A DNA stretch of 22,952 bases, taken from Micractinium sp. NFX-FRZ. Lineage: Eukaryota; Chlorophyta; Trebouxiophyceae; Chlorellales; Chlorellaceae. A program made the translations under genes and the position numbers. This document shows positions 8,559 through 17,638 of the stretch, in pieces. Under the pieces are notes generated by a model. That model saw only the letters and a list, made by a program, of their open reading frames with translations. It searched no databases and was not told where the DNA came from. The DNA lies in contig JAPTJF010000659.1 in NCBI GenBank assembly GCA_029339195.1, positions 1 through 22,952 on the forward strand, read 5' to 3'. Numbering within the stretch: position 1 is the first letter of the stretch; each line of letters starts with the position of its first letter.

Positions 8559-10541
8559 GATGCTGTGCTGGGTGGGATGAGCGGGTGTGGTGAGAGGGCT
8601 CTGCAGGGGAGGGATGAGAGGAGAGGAGGTAGGGATGGCGTGAGATGCAAGCTGGCAGGCAGCTGCGTCAGCGGAGCGTTGGTCACCCTGGCGACGGCAC
8701 CGCTTGCTGGCAGTGATGACTGCCCCACTTGCCCCCCAGAATGGCTGCCCCGCGCTGCCCCGGTGTGATCAGCATCGTGTGAAGGCGTGCAGGAATCACG
8801 GTTAGAGCTGCAAGCGCCCCATAGGTGACCAAACGGTTCAGGCATCGCAGCCGGCAGCTGGTGGCCTTGCGAGGCGCTGTACCCGCTGTCCCCGCCGCAT
8901 TGCGCCCGACGGCTTCAAACCCTTGCGCACCGATCAAAGTCGCACCTGCTCCGGCGGTCGGGGCTCGCGGCGGAGGGCACCTGCAAGGGAGCAAGTGTGC
9001 GGACAGAGGGCGGGAGGTGTGGCGAGCCGGCGGGAGGGAGTAGAGCACTGAAATTCGCGCAATGAGACACGGGAGCCCTACTAATGGTCTTTCCAGAATT
9101 TTGGGGGCTACGTGAACCTATCTACGTGACCGGCGCGCGCGCTTTTGCATTGACTCCCACCCAAGCTCGTGTCCCCGCATCCTGCCAGATTTTAATTGCT
9201 CTGTGCAGGGCACTGATCATGAACAAGGCCGCCCGGCCCACACCGGCCCGCCACATGATGCTGTCGTTTGCTGACGGTTTGAAATGGGCGCCCGGCGGAG
9301 CAGGCAGAGCTGGTGAAGCTGGCCAGATATTGATTTCAAGGATTCCTGACTCATTGTTCTACTGCCGGTTCCTGCGGGATCCAAGGGCTGCCCCTCCTGG
9401 ATCAAGGCCCCGCCCTGAGGCTCTCCGCCACTAGAGCACCCCGGCGGAATGCCCCTGCTGCTGCACCTGCTGTGCCGGGGCCGGCGGTGGCTGGAGCTCT
9501 GGGGTGCAGCAAGTCTGCTGAGCCCAGCAGGCCCAGCCATGTGCATTTTGCAGCTACCATGGGATGCGGCAGAGCAGCCCAAAGATCCTCCCTCTGCCGG
9601 CAGGGCGACAGCCAGCAGCAGCTGCACTCCAGCTTGGGAGGTAGCCCCTCACGCTCCACCACGCCCTCCAGTGTGCCCTGCTCTGCTGGTGGCGTTTCTG
9701 GTGACGCAGCTCAGCCAGCGGCAGCACAGGCGTGCACATCGGCGCATGATACCCCCTGCTCCCATCACTTCAGACCACGCTTGCTGCTCGTATCATCTCA
9801 TTACATGTGCCCCGTGCCCGCTGAATGGTACACGCAGCGCCAGGCTGGCGCTTCAGGGACGGGCGGGGAGAGTAGTACAGGGTGGCATCGGCAGAAGAAG
9901 GGGGGGGGCACAGAGGCTGCCGGCAGCAGGGGCGGGAGAGGGCGGGCTGGGGCTCCGGGGCACAGGGGGTGAGGGGAAGGGTTGAGGGAAAGGGATTCTC
10001 AGGCTCATCGGAGGGGGCTCAGCAGCCAGGAACGGACAAACGGCAAGGCAACAAAACAGTGCTGAAGGGAGGCTAAGACTGGGGGTGCAGGGTTGAGGGG
10101 GTGGACAGGTGGTAGGCGTGGTCACATCAACAGGGGGCAGAGAGACAGGCAGGGCAGCAAAAGGGGGCGCCGAGAGGGGGAAAACGGGGGTGGCGGGGCG
10201 GGGTTTTTACAAAGGCAGCGCGTTCTGCTTGCAAGCAACGGAAGGGCGGATTGCGTCACATCGCTGGTACTGCAATCGAGGATTGGGGCTGGACTGGACT
10301 GGGGCAGGCGCGTTGCCCGGCCTGACTTGGGGGGAAGAAGGCAGCGGGTTGGAGGTTTGTGTATTCGTGTGCGTGCTCGCCATGTTGTTGCACGCACGTA
10401 TCGACATCGTTCATGGCAGGCAGCCCCTGGCTGCCCGCCTAAGCTAGGCTGAGACGCGTGGGAGTGCAGGGGGAGGAGGAAAGGATCAGAGGTAAGTAGC
10501 CTGCAGCGGACGCGGGGCATGCACTGCTGGAGTGCTGACTT
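8559..10541. other. Long intergenic region, desaturase 5' / GARP gene 3'
   Basis: These two kilobases contain no open frame that I recognise. An ATG-initiated frame at 9084-9434 (+) has no domain and unconvincing composition, so I do not call it. The right part (from about 10200 to 10541) is the probable GARP gene 3' UTR. The part nearest 8558 should hold the desaturase promoter and 5' UTR. Confidence 0.5.
10207..10211 (-). terminator. Candidate TGTAA poly(A) signal, GARP gene
   Basis: Minus-strand TGTAA about 330 nt beyond the GARP stop codon, a usual algal 3' UTR length. A second minus-strand TGTAA at 9801-9805 is an alternative. Confidence 0.55.
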
Positions 10542-13500
10542 TTAGGTGCGGTCTGTGGGGGTGGAGGGAGCATCTGCGGCCCCGGAGCCGGCAGCGCCCT
10601 TGGCCCCTGCTGCTGTGGGGTCTGCAGGGGCCGCGGTCGCCACAACCAGCGGTGGCAGGGACGGCCGAGACGCGCCAGGAGCAGCGGCGGCGGGGGCGGC
10701 AGTGCCGGTTGACGGGCTTGCGGGCGCGGATGCTGGCGGCCCGGCTGCTCCTGTTGCGCCCACTGCAGCCGGCACATCACTGGCTGCCTGGGGCGGCATG
10801 CCAGCCGGCTGCTGCATATGTGAGGGTGGCTGCGGTGGACGTGGCAGCATCTGCGGCGCCGCATGCTGCTGCTGCTGCTGCTCCTGCCATGGCCGCCCTG
10901 GCACGGGGCGCCTCGCCGGGAAGCCGGCGCGCCAGCCTGGCACCGGGATGCCGCCAGCTGGCGGGGCAAAACCGTTAACTCTCCCTGCAGAGGCTCCCAG
11001 TGCAGCTGCGCTGCTGCCAGGCGGGGGCATTCCGTTGGCAGCTGCAGGGGCGGGTCGGGAGGACAACGCCGCGGCCGCACCGCTGCCTCCTCGCTGCGCC
11101 TCGGCTGCCGCCGACGCCGCGGCGGCTGCTGCTACAGCCGCCAGCGGTGCCGGGATGCCTGGCGTAATCGTGATGGGCATGCACGCTGCTCCCGCCTGCA
11201 TGTGTGGCAGCTGCCTGGGCTGCTGGGCTGCAAATGCGGGGAAAGAGAAGGCTGCTGTGGCTGGAATCCCAGCAGGCACGGAGGGCGCCGCTGCGGCTGC
11301 TGCTGCCGCTGGCGGTGGCGCTGGCACAGGCGGTGGGTTGCCAGTGGTTGCTGCGGCATAAGGGCCGCCCATGCCCAGAGCTGTGAGCATGCCTGGCGGC
11401 GGGGCGTGCATGGCCGCCAAGCTCTGCTGCAGCACCTGCTGCGCCGCCATCTGCTGCACATTGCGCTGCAAGGGCAAGCAGGTGGGCAAGGGGCGGGGGG
11501 GCGGGGCACGTGGAGGTCAGCACGGCAGCCAGCCGCAGGCCCCACGCCATCAACGCAAACAAGGGCGGCCAATGAAAGAGGTAAAGGGAGGTCAGGGCAG
11601 GCTGACCTGACGCAGGCAGGCGGGCCGGCAGGCGCTTTAAGCAGCAGCAGGCAGGCAAGCGGGCGGGCAGGCAGGCGCTTTAAGCGGCAGCAGGCAGGCA
11701 AGCGGGCGGGCAGGCAGGCGCTTTAAGCAACAGCAGGCAGGCAAGCGGGCGGGCAGGCAGGCAGGCAAGCAAGCAAGCCAGCTGACCCCCAGGCTCACCT
11801 CATGCAGGCGCTGCAACGCATCCGCATCCACCCTGTCCCTCTCAGTGTGCCCTCCCAGGCGGCGCAGGTGCAGGCGGTACTTCTGCAGTGGGACCAGGCA
11901 GCGACAGCAAGAGGGCGGTGGGGGACGGCGCAGCCAGAGCATCGCTGGGGTAGGCAGGGGTGGGGCGGGGAGCAGTGCGGGCCGCAAACCGCCTGGGCAT
12001 GTGGAGCCCTGGCCTGGCCCCACAGCTTGTCCCCACGCAAGGCTGCTGCCAGTCCCTCATCATCTGCCCCGCCTGCCTGCCTGCGAGTCCCTCATCATCT
12101 GCCCCGCCTGCCTGCCTGCCCGCCTGCCTGCCTGCCTACCTGCCTGCACTTGCACTTGCAGCCAGTCTCCTACCCCATGCGCACTCGCCCCTACCCTCTG
12201 CCTTTGATGGAGAGCCCTCCCGACCTGCAGGTGGCTGGCCACGTTCTCCCGGGTCATCCCCTCGACGTTCATCATCCCCAGGATGCTCTTGGGCACGGCA
12301 TTTTTGAGGCCCTACAGACGGGGGCGGCGGGCGGGGCAGGCAGGCAGGCGGCTTAGGGGGGTGCAGGCAGAGGTAGGCATTGGGGTCTGCAGGACGCCAG
12401 CAGAGGATAGGAAGTAGTCTCCGAGCGGCAGCATGCCGGATGCAGGGGGGAGAGCCGCAGGGAAGTACAGTGCAGCCGCTGCAAGCAGCACGGCAGGCGG
12501 CAGAGGCCTGGCGCCACCAGCTGCCCCTCAGCTGGCTGGCAGGTGTCCTGCTCTCGTGCCCCACACACCCTCATGCAGCCCCATCTCACACCAAACACCC
12601 ACGCACCAGGTGGCTGAGTGCATTGATGAACCGGTTGTGCAGCTCCTGGGTCCACACAAGGCGGGACTTCTTGTGCGCGTGGTGCTGGCCGTCGGCAGCC
12701 GACGCTGCCTCGCCATACAGCGCCTCCGCCCTGCTGCCGCCGCCTGCAAGTGCCTGCTCCCCTTCCTCATCCTCGTAGCTGCCGCCGCCGTCTTCGTCGT
12801 CAGAGCTGCCCCCCCGCTCTGCAGCGGCTGCCGCCGCTGCTGCTGCGGCCATGGCAGCCAGTGGAGAGGGGTGGAAGAGCGGCAGCGGCGCTGGCGCTGG
12901 CGTCTTGGCGGGGGTGGGAGCAGGGGGTGGGGGCGGGGGCGCGGCAGCGGGCGGTGGGGCAGGGCCCGGCGCTGAGCACAGGGGCTGCCCCATCACTACC
13001 AGCGGCCCTGCTGCAGCAGCGGCTGCCGCGGCCGCTGCAGGGTGCGGCAGCATAGGGATGCCCAGCGCTGGCGCAGACAGCGGTGGCGGCAGCGGCACCA
13101 TCGGCTGCCCTAGCGCCATGTCAGCGGTGCGCTTGCTGCCAACGAGCGGCTGCGGCTGCGGGGCTGCTCCCGCTGGCACCGTGGGCAGCAGACCCGCTGC
13201 TGCTCTGGGGACTTGCAGCTGCGGCCTCGTTGCCGCAGGTGCTGCTGCTGCTGGCTGTGGTGCAGGCAAGGGCGCGGGGGCACCTGGCGGCACGCTGGCA
13301 GCACGCGGCACCGGCAGGCTTGGCCTTGCAGGGAGAGGAGGTGCGCTGGCTGGGCGCGGCAGCATGCCTACTGGCCGCAGCCCTGGGCCCGGCCAAGGCG
13401 CGGGAAGCACGCCCGTTGCCGGTGCAGTGGGGCGTGGGGGCGGCGGTGCCAGCCCCACAGCCATGGCTGGCCGAGCACCCAGGGCTGCTGCTGGTGCTGC

Positions 13501-14183
13501 GGCTGGTGCTAGCGGTGCGGCTTGAGGCCGGGATGCTTTGGAGGCAGCACCCAGCAGTGCTGCCGCTGCTGTCGATGGTGCTGCTGACGTGGGTGACATG
13601 GCTGCCGCAGCTGCTGCTGTGGTCGCTGCTGCTGCTGCTGCTGCTGCTGGCACGGCTGCTAAGGGTGCTGCTGCTGCTGCTGGTGGCACGGTTTCTATGA
13701 GTGCTGCTGCTGCCGCTGCTGGTTGCGTGGATGCCGCTGCCGGTTGCATGGATACGGCTGCTGGTTGCATGGATGCCGTTGCCGTTGTGTTGGCGGAAGC
13801 CTTTTGCACAGGCACTTGCAATGCCACTGCCTGCCCGGCACGACGCCCAGCACCTCCTGCCGCCCCTGCAGTACCCGCTGGCATGGCCAATAGGGCAGCT
13901 GGGGCCGGCGCTGCAGCAGCGAAGGACAGCAAGCGGTGTGCGGCGGCAGCAGGCAGGCAGGATGAGCTTGTGGCTTGTCACTTGGGAGGCTACAAGAGGT
14001 TCACCAGCAGTCTACACTGAGGCCATCCAGCGGAAAAAGAGCACGCGGATATGTGCACCCACCTGTAGCGGCGGGAGCACTAGCGGGTGCTGCTTCACGC
14101 TGCGGTGGTGGCGGCACCCCTCCTAAGCTGTCCCTGACACCGGAGGCTTGCGCCGCCACTGTCACAGCCTGCAGAGCCGACAT
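10542..14183 (-). CDS. GARP (MYB-related) transcription factor, LUX/ROC-like
   Basis: Five exons, 14183-14063, 13910-12607, 12311-12225, 11882-11799 and 11465-10542, join in phase to about 839 residues. The single MYB-like GARP DNA-binding domain is split over exons 2-4. It starts KKSRLVWTQELHNRFINAL (about 454-475), continues GLKNAVPKSILGMMNVEG and MTRENVASHLQ (476-504), and ends KYRLHLRRL. The SHLQKYR signature and the NVEGLTRENVASHLQ-like recognition helix place it with plant LUX/PCL1 and algal ROC-type circadian factors. An Asp/Glu-rich stretch precedes the domain. The rest is low-complexity Ala/Pro/Gly/Gln, including a three-fold MQPAA repeat. Exon 1 is inferred: its ATG at 14183, its donor and its phase fit the exon 2 acceptor. 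Without it, translation would start at 13884. A nuclear DNA-binding role is secure; a clock role is inference. Confidence 0.92.
11631..11759. repeat. Minisatellite, 3 x 43 bp, in GARP gene intron 4
   Basis: Three near-identical 43-bp units (11631-11673, 11674-11716, 11717-11759), each containing GGCGCTTTAAGC, lie in the intron just beyond exon 4. GCAGGCAG-type short repeats flank them. Confidence 0.9.
12051..12119. repeat. Tandem 35-bp duplication in GARP gene intron 3
   Basis: A segment of about 34 bases starting at 12051 recurs unchanged from 12086. It contains CTCATCATCTGCCCC followed by CCTG repeats, and more CCTG/GCCT microsatellite follows to about 12146. The perfect match indicates a recent event. 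Confidence 0.9.
13721..13783 (-). repeat. 21-bp coding repeat x3 (MQPAA heptads)
   Basis: Three 21-bp units in GARP exon 2 encode successive SMQPAA-type heptapeptides. They sit inside a long CTG/CAG-rich, Ala-coding tract. Confidence 0.85.
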
Positions 14184-14864
14184 AAAGCAGGTGTGCACGC
14201 TGCTTCAGAGTTTCAGCACCCGGTGTCTTGCGAGCAGGCGCACTCTCAAAGCGCTCTCGGAGCGCACCTGCAGGGGCGCCCCCGGTTCCTCCGAGCCAGA
14301 CATGACTGATAGCGAGGCATGCAGTGAGCACAGCAGACTGTTGAGTGGGTAGCAGGTCAAAACGTGGCGGCGGCTGCCCTGGCTGCCCCAGCTGGGGGCG
14401 CCGTGTGAAGGGTGGGCGGTGTGTGGCCGCAGCCCCGGGAGCCAAAAGTGGGGGTGCACATGCATGCTGGCGTGCATGCTGGCGTGGGGCGGCCTGCTGT
14501 CAGGCAAAGCGGTGTGAACGCAGCACACATTGATATGTAATTAGTTGACATAGCAGGCAGAAGACGCCACCATCCCGCCGGAACCGCCGGCAAGCTGCAC
14601 TTGGGGCAAAGGCGGGTGGGCGCCGGCAGTGACAGGCAGGACAGGGCGGTGTTGTGTTGTGTTCTGTCTGCCCTTAGTAGTTCAGATGTATCCGTGACAA
14701 CACACGGCCTTCTCGCTGGCACCAGAAGTGCATATACAGCTAGGGAAACTGCTAGTATTTTCACAGCGGCTTGGCATCGACGAGAAAGGGCAAGATGGAT
14801 GGGTGGCGTCACGATGGGGGCAAGGCGCCCTACAGATCGCTGCACAGAGTCTCAGCACCGCTGC
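14184..14864. promoter_or_regulatory. Intergenic region, GARP promoter / membrane gene 3' UTR
   Basis: Both flanking genes are on the minus strand, so this holds the 3' UTR of the membrane protein gene and the promoter and 5' UTR of the GARP gene. I find no minus-strand TGTAA here for the upstream gene. A + strand TGTAA at 14536-14540 has no + strand gene to serve. Confidence 0.45.
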
Positions 14865-16076
14865 TCACTGCAGACGCGGATATGGATACAGCCACACCAG
14901 GCTGCCCAGCCAGAAGGATATGCACAACACTGTGAAGGCCCACATGCGGACGGGGCTGCCGGGGAGCACAGCAGGCCCGCCCTCTTGGCAGTGACGGTGG
15001 GGCAGTGCTGGTGGCGCACCCTGCCGGGACGTGAGTTGCCATGCATGCGCCTGCCGCTTGCTTTGCTCCAACGAGTGCAGCAGCGGCAGCACAAGGGACA
15101 CCTCCAGAAGGTGTGCCAAGGCGTGCAGCACCCAGTGGGAGGAGGTGGCAGTTGGCAGCCAAACGGTGCGGTGCTTTGCCGCCGTGGGCGGCGCCAGCCA
15201 GGCCGCTGCCCCCGCCAGCAGCTGCGCAGCTTGGGTGTAGCGCTCCGTGCTCAGCGGGCACAGCGTGGCCGACAGGCGTCTGCGCCAGCCTGTCGCCGAC
15301 ATGCTCACCGCGACGACCAGCAGGTGCAGGGGGCAGGCTAGCTGGCAGAGCAGTGGCATGGCCAGCGCCAGGAGGGCTGTCCAGGGGGCTAGCAATAGGT
15401 TGGCCTCGCGCACCCAAAACATCAAAGGCTTCGAGCAGCCCCGTTCCAGGGTGGAGGGGGCCAGCAGGGAGGAGAACTGCGGGGGCACGCAAAGGGCGGG
15501 GCAGCAGGGCAAGGTGGTGTCAAGGCGGGGGGATGCGGCCACGCCACCGGGCGTGGCGGGCCCGCAGGTCTGCCGGCCAGCATTCAAAACAAGGCAGACA
15601 AGCAAGCACTGCGAGGGCAGTTTGCATCATGCCCTGTGCTTGTACCGCACTGCATGGGAACGAGAAGCAGCCAGCCTGGCAAGGGGGTCCAGGCCTGCCG
15701 ACGTGCCCCTGCCCAACACCATGCCCTGAGGACTGCCTCTGCTCACCGGAACGTGCTTGATTTGGTTGAAGCCCAGCAGCAGGGAGCGGTAACGAAGGTA
15801 GAGCGGCTGGCGGTACGTCAGGAGGAGGAGCAGGAGCGTGATGAATGTGGCGTCGGTCACACAAACAGCCACGAGGCCCCAGTCGCGCTGAGTCAGTGGT
15901 TTGGATGCAACAGCCAGATCCATGAGCACCCCAGCGATCAGCAGGCGCCGGTCGGAGCGCAGGCAGCTCCGGTGAAAGTACGTTCGGAAGGCCTTTGCGG
16001 CTGCAGCGGCGGGGGAGGGCGGGACATGTGCCACGCCGCCTCGGGGGCCGTCCTCGCCACCGTGGCCATCCTGCAT
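14865..16076 (-). CDS. Multi-spanning membrane protein, unknown family
   Basis: Exons 16076-15747 (110 codons) and 15476-14865 join in phase 0 to 313 residues. I do not recognise the family. Residues 1 to about 30 are Gly/Ala-rich and soluble. Hydrophobic segments follow: around LLIAGVLMDLAVA, then LVAVCVTDATFITLLLLLL in exon 1. In exon 2 they include LLLAPWTALLALAMPLL with LHLLVVAVSM, then AAQLLAGAAAWLA, LAHLLEVSLVLPLLHSL and finally MWAFTVLCISFWLGSLVWL near the C-terminus. That is about six or seven spans with short Arg/His-rich loops, so an integral membrane role (transport or scaffold) is likely but unspecified. The first-frame ATG at 16076 lies about 50 bases downstream of an AT-rich island that may be its promoter. 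An upstream out-of-frame ATG at 16113 could make a short uORF. Confidence 0.75.
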
Positions 16077-16546
16077 GGGCCAGAGTTTCGGAGGATGGTA
16101 AATAGGAGGGCATCGTTCTCAGCTAATATAATATAGTAGCTATTTGGTGTGACCAGTGGCAAAGGGTGGGAAACAGAAGGCGAGGGTACAGCGACGGGCA
16201 GTGCAGCAATTGCACCATGCAAGGAGGTCACTTGCAGGCGCAGCCGCCCCTCACCCTGCCTTCCGCGCTACGGCTCATGTCTTCCGCCCAGCAGCTACAC
16301 CAGCGAAGAAAAGTGCGTGAGCGACACTTCCGGACGCTTGCCTCCTCGCTCCTTCCTTATGGCGTCTCCCTTCACGTCCGCAGTTTCTAGAGGTGACTGG
16401 TAAATGCATGCGCAGGGAGAATGGAACCAATTCCTGAGGAAAATTTGGTGCGCCTGCGGCGCTGCCCTTGCGCAGCACAGCACGAAACCGAAGGCCCGAT
16501 TCCGAGTTCTTCGATCAATTCCGTATCGCACAGACTGCTGCTCAGC
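16077..16546. promoter_or_regulatory. Divergent promoter region, membrane gene / USP gene
   Basis: This separates two divergent genes. It contains the only strongly AT-rich island seen in the window (about 16119-16146). On the USP side there is a short uORF starting at 16404, and an ATG at 16421 in frame with the USP start at 16547. Confidence 0.6.
16124..16135. promoter_or_regulatory. TATA-like AT-only block
   Basis: TAATATAATATA, twelve A/T bases in a row in otherwise GC-rich DNA. It lies 48 bases upstream of the membrane protein ATG (minus strand) and about 290-420 bases upstream of the USP starts. It could act as a core promoter on either strand. Confidence 0.45.
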
Positions 16547-17599
16547 ATGGCGGAGCTCGACCAACAAGAGCTTCAGGAGCCGGCGCCAAACGAGGTGCGC
16601 TTTCGACACACCTTGGCGGCTCTTGGCTGCCTGGGAGCAGTGATAAAGAGATCACTGTCCAGCCGCAGACCGGTGCAGCTCCGCCCGAAAGCGGGGCAGG
16701 GGGGGTGGGCCTCGCTGGTCACGGCAGCGGCGGCGCCAACACGAGGCAGCTCCGCGTTCACCCCCCGGTTCCTCCACTTTGCTGCAGCTGGCCCGTCTGC
16801 TGGTGGGTCTAGGCAGCTTGCAGGTGGGTGCTGGTCTCTGCCCGAGCGCCTGACTGGCTGCCTTCAACCGTTCCCGCACACCGTCCCGCACCGCAGGCGC
16901 CGCACCCAGCGGAGGCCCACCGCCCCCTGCTGTCCGTGGACCGCAGCAGTGGCGCCAGCGGCTCGGCCAAACACTACCTCATCCCAGTGGACGACACAGA
17001 CGACTCTGAAGAGGTGGGTGCAGGGAGTGGGCAACCAGCGCAGGCACTCGGGCTGGCCTGCACTGTAGTCCTGCTGACTCTGTGGGCTGCCCTCAGGTTG
17101 CACCGCAGGCCTGCACCGAGTCCTGCTGGCTCCCTGGACCTGAAGTTTAGTGACGATGATCGATGATAACTGTAGGCTGGCACTAAGTGCACACATTGCC
17201 TTGCGTCCTGCCACCCCCACACGTCCTCTTACGGTGCAGGCGATTGAGTGGGCGATACAGATGTTTGGCAGCGGCAGCATCTTCCACCTCCTGCATGTGG
17301 TGCCAGAGCCACAGGTGAGGCCCAGCACATCAAGTGTCCACCAAAACTAATGGTGTGTGTTTGTGTTGTCATGCCGTATCGTACCGTTTGAGGCTGGCGC
17401 ACAAGTGTTGGTAACCAGAGCCTCTGTGCTTGGCAAGGTTGCATGGCCTGGCCTGGCCCCCACACCCCATCCGCACAGCCTCCCCACCCCGCCCACCGCT
17501 GCCCTGCCCAATTCTTGTTGACATCATATGCAGATGCTGCACCTGTGGGCAGGGGCATACATCCCTCCAGATGAGAATGCAGAGCTGATTGAGGCAAGG

Positions 17600-17638
<39 letters not shown>

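Noticed and set aside
9077..9101. TACTAAT branch point plus CAG as a + strand acceptor
   Set aside because: No coding exon follows and no donor is evident upstream; other introns here lack such a branch motif.
9084..9434. A 116-residue + strand coding region
   Set aside because: No recognisable domain or splice partner and unconvincing composition; long frames are common by chance in this GC-rich DNA.
12586..13932. Start of the GARP protein at 13932
   Set aside because: The codon there is TTG. An upstream exon ending at 14063 has an ATG, a good donor and matching phase, and the acceptor at 13910 fits.
14001..14198. A separate 65-residue minus-strand protein
   Set aside because: Its apparent start at 14198 is GTG. 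From the ATG at 14183 it reads into a donor at 14063 and is better explained as GARP exon 1.
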